64,000 nucleotides of DNA from Brachycybe producta (taxonomy: Eukaryota > Arthropoda > Diplopoda > Playtdesmida > Andrognathidae): positions 1,054,001-1,118,000 of the forward strand of contig JAUPFP010000045.1 of NCBI GenBank assembly GCA_036925085.1, in the 5' to 3' direction. Numbering within the stretch: position 1 is the stretch's first letter; every line of letters begins with the position of its first letter. Below the pieces are notes generated by a model that was not told the DNA's origin, did not search any database, and saw nothing but the letters and a program-made list of their open reading frames with translations. Below, piece after piece: positions 11,456-56,108 of the stretch. A program made the translations under genes and the position numbers.

Positions 11456-11738
11456 TAGGGCTCGAATTTTTACGCAATATCAAAGCAAATGTTTCTCAAA
11501 TGCCAATTGTGAAGTAATCATCATCATTAGAGCAACTGTAATTATGGTTTTTATAATCGAAAAGTATGGTTAGAGGCTAGTTGTCTGGTTACTAACCTCT
11601 AACTAATGTTTTTGATTAAAAAAAACATAATTGTTGGTTGATTGATCTAAACGCGAGATTGTTATTTCACAAATTTTGGCAATTGGGCCACAGATTGAGA
11701 AACATTTGTTTGATGTTGCATAAAAATCCGAGCCCTAA
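11456..11738. mobile_element. Palindromic MITE, GGGCTCGGATTTTTA family
   Basis: It begins TTAGGGCTCGAATTTTTACG and ends CATAAAAATCCGAGCCCTAA, giving terminal inverted repeats with few mismatches. The arms continue inward (AAATGCCAATTGTGAAGTAA facing AATTTTGGCAATTGGGCC), so most of it can fold on itself. It is one of the two most complete copies of this family in the window. Confidence 0.75.
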
Positions 11739-11764
11739 ATATTATCCAAACTGAAGTAAGATCA

Positions 11765-11965
11765 GAAAATTTAAGATGGTTTAGAAACAGCTGATTTACG
11801 AACTCTTTGATTATTCTGCCTCTCAGGAGCAGAAATTAAAGAGAAACTAGAAAGTGTTTTAGAAACTGGAAGGGTAGCTAAAACACTTAATGGTATTTTC
11901 ATATTGATATCTTTCAAAATAAACTTTTTTTAAAGAAAAATTTAAAAATATCGTCTACTAATACC
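11765..11965. mobile_element. Half copy of fold-back A
   Basis: The left arm is intact: AACAGCTGATTTACGAACTC, TTGATTATTCTGCCTCTCAG, TTTTAGAAACTGGAAGGGTA and GATATCTTTCAAAATAAAC. The right arm is absent. Near 12180 a short piece (AGAATAACCCAGAGTTCGAG) looks like its detached far end. Confidence 0.6.
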
Positions 11966-12234
11966 CCATTTCCACTAAAAAAAATTAACTGCAATTAAAA
12001 AAGTTAATCACAGTTAACTTTCTAGTGAAAACAAATGGGCTTACATTACCATGATTAAATTTCTGAACAATGGAGTTAACTCAACTGCATTGACACCATG
12101 TGGCAACCAGATTATTTAGCCTACAAACAACATGGCGGATAGTGAAACACCTTCAAGTTTTTTTTCTTGATTTTGCACCTGAAAAATAGAATAACCCAGA
12201 GTTCGAGAAGCCCCGTTTACACTTTAAAACCACC

Positions 12235-12375
12235 TTAACACTCCAAATTCAAGAATGAAACTTTGCATTTGAACTTCAACTTCAACACTTGAACTGGTAG
12301 TTTTCTATGTTGAAAACTCCTGGCTCAGAGGGTTCAAGTTGAAACTCAAGAGCCAAGTTTCCTTTTTAGAATCTG
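12235..12375. mobile_element. Inverted-repeat element, CACTTGAACTTCAACTTGAA family
   Basis: TTGAACTTCAACTTCAACAC on the left faces GGTTCAAGTTGAAACTCAAG on the right. Related copies lie at about 21145-21330, 21365-21510 and 26530-26690. It sits directly downstream of the LIX1 stop codon, so it may be transcribed as part of the LIX1 3' UTR. Confidence 0.55.
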
Positions 12376-12423
12376 GAATTGAGTTGAGAATGCTAGAGAT
12401 TAAAATGTGTCAGGTTGTCAATC

Positions 12424-48513
<36,090 letters not shown>

Positions 48514-48595
48514 TGTAAGGGGTTAATAGCACTCTTTATATATAAATTATATATATATTTGTTATTAGTGGTTGATGATGATGTCCAGTGGTCAC

Positions 48596-48616
48596 TCTCT
48601 CTCTCTCTCTCTCTCT
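48596..48616. repeat. CT dinucleotide repeat upstream of LIX1
   Basis: TCTCTCTCTCTCTCTCTCTA lies about 90 bases upstream of the LIX1 start codon, which makes it a GA tract in the sense orientation. GA tracts can bind GAGA-type factors in insects; a role here is speculative. Confidence 0.6.
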
Positions 48617-49649
48617 ATGGCCGAACTACAAGTGTCCGGTTCGGCAACGGACTTTTCTTTTGTCTTTTGTTCACCTACTGTGTCTCTTTGTTGCACTTTT
48701 TTATGTCCAACTTATGTTGAAATTGACAAGGTGTAGTGAGTGAAAGGTGGTGGAAGACTTGTGATTTAAATCTTGTCCAGGTTTTTATACCTACCCTACC
48801 TTGAAACGTTTGCTCCTTTACCATTTGTTGGTGAACGCGTTTTTTTTTATGAAAGGTTTTTTCTTACACGTTGCTGTCAATAATTAACATTAACACACTT
48901 TTAAAATTAAAACAAAATTAAGTCCTTTGGAGGTTGTAGTTAACACACAATACCACTTTAACCACCATATATCAAATAATCTTTTTTTTTTCTAAAAAAA
49001 GTATTTAAAATATTTTTAAAGGATATACACAAAAAAAAACTTTTGAACCTTCTCTTCTCTTCTTCCACTTTTGGAAAACTTTTCTCTCTCGTTGTTGTTT
49101 CTACCTCCTCACCTTGTTCTTACCTGTGTTGGTGATGAGGAGAGACTAGACGAGTCCTTGGGGTTGTGTATCTATGTATGTGTTAGTATATAGAGTTCAC
49201 CAACCCCCCCTTTCTCTCTCTCTCTCTCCCCACTAAAATTTGCTTGCCACCACCCACACCACTTTTCTTGCCACTAACCTCCCTCTTCCCTTTTTTTTAC
49301 TGGTCCCCTTTTTCTTATCCTTCTCCTCCTATTCCTCCCCTTATTGTTGTCCCATCCTTGCTCTAGACTTGACTGAAAACTTTTATCTTGGTCAAGTTCT
49401 TTCTCTCATTTTTTCTATCCAAATATACCTGTAAAATAGCCGATTTTTTAGAGTTTTAACACTTAATGAATTTATTGAGTAAAAAGAGTCGTGAAAAATA
49501 AAAGATTTTTTTAAGGTAGCTGAATAGATATTTATTTTGTTTTTGTCTTTCTGGATGGCGCCACTACAAGTAGCTATATTATGTTCTACAATAGGTTTGC
49601 TTCCCTCCCCATCTGCGGTTTTGTGAAAAATTATGTTTTTTTAAGCGAA

Positions 49650-50085
49650 CGGTTTTCAGGAGAAACTTTTACGAAAAAAGTTAAAAGTGTTTTAGAAACT
49701 AGAATAGTTGATGTTAATGCTAAAAGTTTTGTTTATGATGATATCTTTCAAAATAAACTTTTTATGGCTGTTTGAAAAAGGCGAAAATAGTTTTTCATGA
49801 CATTTCAATGGAAAAACCTTAATTTCAAACTGAACTATAAAATGTTAGTTTTTTTAAGATATTCTTCACGAAAACAAACTTTTAACATTACCTTTTACCA
49901 TTCTAGTTTTTAGAAGAATTTGAATTTTTTTCGTGATGTTGTTTAAAAAAAAAAAACGTTCGCTGGACGTTTTTGCGCCCAAATTTTACAATAAAGTATA
50001 AACGTCTAGCATTATCTACTGCAGTGACGCTGTCCGGGAACACAAAAACAAAATAAATATCTATTCAGCCACCATAACTAAATTT
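49650..50085. mobile_element. Fold-back H element, most complete copy
   Basis: TTTTAGAAACTAGAATAGTT, GATGATATCTTTCAAAATAA, ACTTTTTATGGCTGTTTGAA, TAGTTTTTCATGACATTTCA, ACCATTCTAGTTTTTAGAAG, CGTTCGCTGGACGTTTTTGC and TACTGCAGTGACGCTGTCCG follow in order. The copies at 8465 and 10030 share the same order. Confidence 0.65.
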
Positions 50086-50507
50086 TGAGTCCACTAAAAT
50101 TCAGTAGATATATAATTTGAATTTCTTATGTTGTATACACTATACATGTACAGTATATATTATGTACAAACAATCAGAAGCTGCACATAGAAAATTAAAT
50201 TATAATTAGTAATATCAATTAACAGAAACATGTGAAAAGTTAGAAAGTAGAGATATATTTTTATTTTTATTATTATTATTATTATTCATATATACATGTA
50301 ATATGTAAGGTGGCTGCTGACGTTAGAAAAGATGAATTAAATTTAGACAATGTAAACGAAAAATAACAACAACAATAACATGAAAAAGTAAAAAGGAATC
50401 CTTTGTTCTGTGATGTAGGTAAAATAGAACATTTTTTTTTCAGTGTTGAGACAAATTTCTTTTCAAAGTAAATAATTACAGTACAATTTTAAATTGCTGA
50501 AAAACTA

Positions 50508-50665
50508 ATTAATTGCAATTACTGAATTTTAAAACGAAATTAATTGCATTTACTGAATTTTAAAACGAAATTAATTGCAATTACTGAATTTTAAAACGAA
50601 ATTAATTACAATTACTGAATTTTAAACCGAAATTAATTATGATTACTGAATTTGAAAAGAAATTA
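50508..50665. repeat. 31-bp tandem array
   Basis: Units of about 31 bases, containing AATTAATTGCAATTACTGAA and TTTTAAAACGA, repeat about five times with few changes. Looser relatives (TTACTAATTAATTACATTG) continue to about 50935. Each unit is itself a partial palindrome. Confidence 0.75.
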
Positions 50666-51054
50666 ATTGTTTACAATTGCAAGTTTCTCAAATGATTTCA
50701 ATTACCTTCCAGTAATTACAAAACAGGCGTTAGATAAAATGTGTGATATCATCAGATACAAATAAAAACAATTACTAATTAATTACATTGTGCTAATTAG
50801 TGACTTTTTTGGACTTACATTACATTACAATTACTAATTACATTGCTGAGAAATTAATTAGAATTACTGAGTTTAAAAAAATTAATTACAATTACTCATT
50901 TTCAAAAATAATTTCAATTTACTTTACAATTACAAGTTAGGTGGGAGGTAAAGAGTGAAACATCATCAAATGTAACAAAAACAATTACAAAATTCAATAT
51001 AAGAAAGTCACATTCAAACACAAAATAGATAAATATGCAAAATAACTTCGTAAG

Positions 51055-51290
51055 TAATTTGTAAAGTTTATTTGTAAAGTAATTTGTAAAGTAATTTGTA
51101 AAGTAATTTGTAAAGTAATTTGTAAAGTAATTTGTAAAGTAATTTGTAAAGTAATTTGTAAAGTAATTTGTAAAGTAATTTGTAAAGTAATTTGTAAAGT
51201 AATTTGTAAAGTAATTTGTAAAGTAATTTGTGAAGTAATTTGTGAAGTAATTTGCGAAGTAACTTGTAAAGTAATTTGTAAAGTAATTAA
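51055..51290. repeat. 12-bp tandem array (about 19 units)
   Basis: The unit TAATTTGTAAAG repeats about 19 times and diverges only near its right end (TTTGTGAAG, TTTGCGAAG). Short GCAAAATAATT units follow at about 51295-51345. The unit length is a multiple of three, so open frames run through it on the minus strand; they are not genes. Confidence 0.9.
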
Positions 51291-52329
51291 AAAATAATTG
51301 CAAAATAATTGCAAAATAATTGCAAAATAATTGCAAAATAATTGAAAAGTCAATTACATTTTTCATTAGAAAAGGTAACTATAATTACAAATTAGAGTAT
51401 TTCGAAAAGTAATGTTTTGGAATAACTCTAATTACTTGAAGAAAAAAAAAGTAGTTTGATTACAATAATTCATTACTTTTGGCAAATTGCTTCTCAACAA
51501 CTGGATTTTTTTAATGTCATAACACAAGAAAGAGAGAATTACAGTATAGATACAACAACAACAAGTGAGAGTTTTGGTTCTTACTATTTTCCATTCTTGA
51601 AAAACCTGAACCCAACGTTTGATTTTACCTATCTTTCATTTTTTTTATTATTTAAAAAAAAATCTCATGTTTTTTGATTATAGGATATGTTTTAGTTAAG
51701 AGAAAAAGATACAGATAGATAGAAAGAGGATAGCTTTTAAATATGTTGTTGTTGCCTACGGTCTATATGTAGGTTGGTGCATATTATAACCTGACCCGAA
51801 AACTTCAAAACTTTTTTTTAAAAAAAAAGTTTTAAAAGTTAGAACGAAGAAGAAGAAAAAAATAGTCGTGCGTTTAACCCTTTACAAAGGTGTTTTTTTT
51901 GTGAATATGTTGTAACGTTAAAGGATTGAATTCCTTTTCTTTTTTGGACGCCCACTTTTTTTTCCATCAACATGCCACAATCAAAAGTTAAAGTTGTTCA
52001 ATTCAAATAGTTTCTATTTTGTGTGTCCTTTTATTTTTCAAAGTTTATTCGATTGTACTATGTATATATGTTATGTGGGGCCTCGGAAGATTTATGGAAA
52101 TATCTTTTTTATGCAAGTCTTTTCTTTGAATGTCCAATGTATAGTAATTTTTTTGTTTTGTTTAGTGTCTCGTAAATAAATGTTTTAGTTTAACTTTATG
52201 TAGAAAAAAAAAACCACTTTAAACTATCTGTAAATTCTATTTATTTTGTTGTTGTTGTATTTCTACTTTGAAAATTTCACAATCATTTTAATTTATAACG
52301 TAGAATACAAAAAAGAAGCAGGGGCAGAA

Positions 52330-52560
52330 TAATGACAGAACAAATTATAAAATTGTGACAGTCACACCTTATGATGTTACTGCTTGTGCGCTATTATTAT
52401 TGCATTACTGTCATATTATTTTGTACTTAAGTCGATGGCAGTAAGATGATAGTATTTCTCATAATATTTTGTAATTAGCATTTGTCACTATTGCAAGATT
52501 ATGAGGTAGATATGATAGTCTTAATTATATTTCTGTAATGACACCTTATGAGTAGTGTTG
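52330..52560. mobile_element. TATGACAAT-family element
   Basis: AATTGTGACAGTCACACCTT, ATGATGTTACTGCTTGTGCG, GCTATTATTATTGCATTACT and CAAGATTATGAGGTAGATAT correspond to segments at 18683-19335 and 19970-20160. Confidence 0.55.
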
Positions 52561-52748
52561 CTCTTTAAAATCAGCTAGTGATAGAATATCTTTAAATATT
52601 TAAATATTATTTTTAATTTGGAAATGTTACTGCACATTTTGTTATTCATTATCTGCTTGGACTTCACGGCACAAAAGTGGATAAATCGATGAATAACGAA
52701 ATGTGCAGTAAATTATTGTTTTAAAAACTTTGTGGCTCGCGAGCCACT

Positions 52749-52801
52749 AGCTTTTATGATTGACATATATATATTATATATATATGTCAATCATAAAAGC
52801 T
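52749..52801. repeat. 53-base perfect palindrome
   Basis: Arms of 26 bases beginning AGCTTTTATGATTGACATAT are exact reverse complements around a single central T. A second AT-rich tract follows at 52812-52840. It would extrude as a cruciform or hairpin. Confidence 0.85.
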
Positions 52802-53094
52802 ATTATATCTATTATATATATATATATATATAAATACATATATAAATTTAATAAAAGGGTATCTTTTGATTAGGAAGCTGCTAGCCTCTAAGGAGGGATG
52901 TTGCGCGGCGGACGAGCAGTAAAAATTGAATAAGGTGTACATAGAGGCTATAAACGGGGTTTCTCATCGAGAAATTATATGATAAAAATTTTTTAATATA
53001 CATATTTATTTCATGAAATAATATTTTTTTCATTGTGTAGGAGTAAAAGAAGAAGACAGAGGAGGAGGCTAAATATGACACATACTAAAGATTT

Positions 53095-53235
53095 TTATTT
53101 CTATTTTTCAGTAGCAAAATTATAAAAAAAACTAGAAATTGTTTTAGAAACTAGAAGTTTCTAGTTTCTAAAACACATTCATGTTTATACTCATTTTGCA
53201 CTTGAAAGCTAGAATAATCGAGAGGCTTTTATTCT
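53095..53235. mobile_element. Collapsed fold-back A copy upstream of ACP1
   Basis: TTTTAGAAACTAGAAGTTTC is followed at once by TAGTTTCTAAAACACATTC, so the arms meet with no centre, and the right arm continues AGCTAGAATAATCGAGAGG. It ends about 90 bases before the ACP1 start codon. Confidence 0.65.
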
Positions 53236-53270
53236 TATTAAATTAAAACGGCCATTAGATATATTGTTAG

Positions 53271-53330
53271 TGGGCGTGGCTTATTTGAAATGACGTAAGA
53301 GTGTCGCATTGAGTGACGTCATTCAAGATG
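53271..53330 (+). promoter_or_regulatory. Putative ACP1 proximal promoter elements
   Basis: TGGGCGTGGC (53271-53280) is a GC/CACCC-box. TGACGTAA (53291-53298) and the full palindrome TGACGTCA (53314-53321) are CRE/ATF-type sites. CAAGATGGCAGC overlaps the start codon and resembles a YY1 site of the kind found at downstream promoters of housekeeping genes. These are motif matches only; no TATA box is seen. Confidence 0.45.
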
Positions 53331-54740
53331 GCAGCCTCCAGTGAAAACAAGAAATCTGCTCTTTTCGTCTGCTTAGGTAAGTTTTACATAAGGAAAAAAA
53401 AATGCATGATTTTAGTTGTTGTTTTCGATACGAAACAACTTAAAAAAGAATGTTTGTAATATCAGTAGATGTTTATAAGGCCTAAGGTTAAATAACAATC
53501 TAGAAAGAAGAAGAAAAACGTTTATCTTTATGGGTATGGCTCGATTTCTCTTTCGATTTCTTCTTCTTCTTCGTTATTAACTACTGGGTGTGTGTACTTA
53601 TTTTTTTCATCTTCTCTTTCATAAAATATATATGTATATATATATAAAAAAAATCAAAGCAGTATTGCCTTGAGACATAAAACAAAGATATTCACACAAA
53701 GAAGGGTAAAAAGTACCATTTAAAACTTGACATTTCGTTATTATACGAGTTTTTGTTTAAAATACAACCATGGAACGCAAAAAAAAAATGCTTCAACGAT
53801 GAAATATTTCAAAATTGATTGGAATTTTATTTGTATTATAGGAAATATCTGTAGATCTCCAATCGCTGAAGCTGTTTTCGCTTATTTAGTGAACGAACGT
53901 GGTCTTAAAAATGAGGTATGAATTAAAAAGGGTGGTGATGGTGGTGGTGAGAGGAGGAGATTGTATTAAGTATGTTACAAGTGGTTTTTTTGAATCCGTT
54001 TTCTCACGTTTTTCACTTTTTTCTTCTTCTTCTTTTTCAGTGGGTTATTGACAGTGCTGCCACAGGGGATTGGCATACAGGCTCTTCTCCGGACTCAAGG
54101 GCCAGAGCATGCATGAAGAAACATGGTATTCCTATGAATCACAGTGCGAGACAGGTGATTTAACTTTCTTTTTCAGGTGATTTCTCTCGCTTTCTCCCTT
54201 TCTTCTCATTACTTCGAGTCTCTCTCTCTCTATCATTCTTGATATTTATTGAACGATTTCAATGCAAAACAGGCTCTCAACAAACAACAAAGATGGACCT
54301 CCCTCCTCCTCCTCCTCTTCGTTTTTTATTATTTTCTGTATTCTAATTTTTGTACTGTATTTCCCTTTTTTACAGCTCGTTCTCGACGATTTTCATAAGT
54401 TTCAATATATTTTTGGAATGGATAACGACAACATTAAGTAATTTTGTCTTTATACGGTTATTGGTTTTTTATGATTCAGTTTGTTTTTGTCTTTAGAAAT
54501 ATTAAAAGGATGGGTCCAAAGACTTACAAAGCAAAGATAGAACTTTTGGGTCAGTACGATCCTGAAGGAGATCTCATCATTCGTGATCCGTATTATGTAA
54601 GCCTTATAGGAAGTTAGGAGTCTTTTGAGGATAACATAAAGATTTGTCTTTTGTAGGATTCTGGTGATAAAGGGTTCGAAGAAGTTTATGAACAATGTTT
54701 GAGATGTTGTAATGCTTTTCTCGACAAGGAGCAGGAATAG
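53328..54740 (+). CDS. ACP1: Low molecular weight protein tyrosine phosphatase
   Basis: Cytosolic phosphatase of the ACP1/LMW-PTP family, which removes phosphate from tyrosine in receptor and adhesion signalling proteins. The six coding exons are 53328-53376, 53842-53915, 54041-54154, 54376-54437, 54497-54596 and 54657-54740. They join in phase to 160 residues; human ACP1 has 158. The P-loop C(X)5R is seen as VCLGNICRSP with catalytic Cys15 and Arg21, split by intron 1 at Gly17. The general acid lies in RDPYY (Asp130), with the usual pair of tyrosines following. SAATGDWHTG and KAKIELLGQYDP are also family hallmarks. The start is in good context (AAGATGG). All introns are short. AATAAA follows the stop by about 100 bases. 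No second version of exon 3 or 4 was found, unlike the alternatively spliced human gene. Confidence 0.97.
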
Positions 54741-54841
54741 TTTTAAGAAATTATTCATAGATGTGGTTGATTTTGTCTTTTATTGGTTGCTTCATCATCA
54801 TCTCAAAATATAATTATGAGACTATATGATGGCAAAATACA

Positions 54842-54847
54842 AATAAA
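54842..54847 (+). terminator. Polyadenylation signal AATAAA of ACP1
   Basis: AATAAA occurs in AAATAAACACTTTT, 102 bases after the TAG stop, at a normal distance for a short 3' UTR. Confidence 0.6.
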
Positions 54848-55269
54848 CACTTTTAACAGGATTTTTATGCGTTTATTTAAATTTTTAATGTGGTTTCTAT
54901 GAAAGTGGGATCATGATAATTAAGTAGGAGAAATTATGCTCTTTTTTAATTTAAAAGACTTGTTTAAAGGCTAAAGTCGTGAACAACTCAAGTGTCTTGC
55001 GCTGATAGAAAAAACTTTAGCCTCTAAACAGGTTTTTTTTTAAATTGCAAATTGCTGCGTATTTTCTATGATTGGTTTAATATTAGCTGAAGCGCTTTAG
55101 TTAACTTAATTTTACGCTCAGCAGTGAACGCCTGCAAAATATGAACGAGATGCGTTATTATTCAGTAAATAATTCGTTATATCCAATAGTTTATTTTAAG
55201 CTTTGCTTTACATACAAGATTAAATTATTTGTGTTTAATTGAACGATATTTTGAATTGATCTATAATCA

Positions 55270-55340
55270 GCATCGGTGGTTCAGTGGTAGAATGCTCGCC
55301 TGCCACGCGGGCGGCCCGGGTTCGATTCCCGGTCGATGCA
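55270..55340 (+). tRNA. tRNA-Gly (anticodon GCC)
   Basis: The 71-base sequence folds as a full cloverleaf. The acceptor stem pairs GCATCGG with TCGATGC, leaving discriminator A. The D arm is in TGGTTCAGTGGTAGAATGC, the anticodon loop CTGCCAC has GCC at 55302-55304, and the T arm is CCGGGTTCGATTCCCGG. No intron is present and CCA is not encoded, as in eukaryotes. The internal promoter boxes A (TGGTTCAGTGG) and B (GGTTCGATTCC) are intact, and five T follow for RNA polymerase III termination. It delivers glycine at GGC and GGT codons. Confidence 0.98.
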
Positions 55341-55342
55341 CA

Positions 55343-55347
55343 TTTTT
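55343..55347 (+). terminator. RNA polymerase III terminator of tRNA-Gly
   Basis: A run of five T begins three bases after the tRNA end, the usual Pol III stop signal. Confidence 0.75.
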
Positions 55348-55454
55348 ACTTCGTCTCAATTATTTTAAAATTTGTTTGCTGTTATTTAGTTTTTTTAAAT
55401 GTTTTACTAATAATTCTAGTTGTTCTGTGTTTTATTTGCAACACTAACGAAAAA

Positions 55455-55770
55455 TTGAAATAAGAAACTAGAATAACTGAATGATTTTGTAGTATTTTCA
55501 TGTTGATATCATTCAAAATAAACTTATAATTTTTATAACAAACATTAAATAAATATCGACTGCTTAAACTTGATTCATTTTCAAACTGATATAAAAAAAA
55601 CTTATTTTAAAATTAACTGTCAGTTTGAAATTAATAAGAAACTTCATTTTGAAAGATATCAAATAGGAAAATACCCGACAATACGATTGAGCTACCCTTC
55701 TAGTTTCTAAGATACTTTCAAGTTTTCTTAATGTTGTTTCTGATAGAAATGATAATCAAGAGTTAAAAGT
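55455..55770. mobile_element. Fold-back A palindromic MITE downstream of tRNA-Gly
   Basis: AAGAAACTAGAATAACTGAA, TTCATGTTGATATCATTCAA, TTTGAAAGATATCAAATAGG, TACCCTTCTAGTTTCTAAGA and ATGATAATCAAGAGTTAAAA occur in canonical order. Confidence 0.65.
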
Positions 55771-56086
55771 TTTTATATTTTACGATAAAAATATTTGCAA
55801 TTATTGTAGATCAAAATATTACTTTTTTTCAATCAGTGAGACTGTTTCGAGACTATAAAAACATGTAAATCTAGTTAGAAAAGGGGGATTAACCAAGGAT
55901 TCTACTTCAATTATATAGCCACTAAACAGTTTCATTTTATTAAAAAAATGCAAAATTCTTTATGGCTTTGGATAAGACAACCAGAAAAATGCATTTTTCA
56001 GTCAAATAAACAGGTTAGAAGATAGAATTCAGAGTTAAGTATAAGACAAAAGAAACAATTGCGAAAACATACACAAAAAATTGCTT

Positions 56087-56092
56087 TTTATT
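56087..56092 (-). terminator. Polyadenylation signal AATAAA of BRIX1
   Basis: The plus strand reads TTTATT 17 bases beyond the stop codon at 56109-56111, implying a very short 3' UTR. Confidence 0.55.
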
Positions 56093-56108
56093 TCTTTTTG
56101 TAATGGAA

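Larger units (their letters stand above)
5864..12423. other. Intergenic region crowded with fold-back elements
   Basis: This gap separates the myosin light chain and LIX1 genes, both on the minus strand, so it should contain the light chain promoter and first exon as well as the LIX1 3' UTR. Neither could be pinned down. It holds a run of fold-back A copies (5930-7275, 8290, 11765), two elements carrying CGTTCGCTTGACGTTTTTGCG-like tails (8.5-9.2 and 10.0-10.45 kb), a GTACACAC element (10463-10760), a GGGCTCG element (11456-11738) and an AAT microsatellite (11411-11445). No coding exon was recognised. Confidence 0.65.
48514..53270. other. Intergenic region between divergent LIX1 and ACP1 genes
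   Basis: The left part should hold the LIX1 promoter and 5' UTR. The first 1 kb is pyrimidine-rich on the plus strand, with a CT repeat at 48596-48616, and a core promoter could not be assigned. Then come a fold-back H copy (49650-50085), tandem arrays (50508-50665 and 51055-51290), a TATGACAAT element (52330-52560), a 53-base palindrome (52749-52801) and a small fold-back A (53095-53235). No coding exon was recognised. Confidence 0.7.
54848..56086. other. Intergenic region between convergent ACP1 and BRIX1
   Basis: It holds the tRNA-Gly gene and one fold-back A copy (55455-55770). The rest is AT-rich with no recognisable gene. The tRNA is the only functional unit seen here. Confidence 0.65.

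Noticed and set aside
50914..51366. 150-codon minus-strand frame with repeated Thr-Asn-Tyr-Phe, and a 119-codon companion frame
   Set aside because: Both are translations of the 12-bp TAATTTGTAAAG array; the period divisible by three keeps frames open without coding.
53842..53915. ACP1 as a bacterial arsenate reductase or Wzb-type phosphatase
   Set aside because: The gene has six exons with GT-AG introns and the animal DPYY tail, so it is the eukaryotic ACP1.
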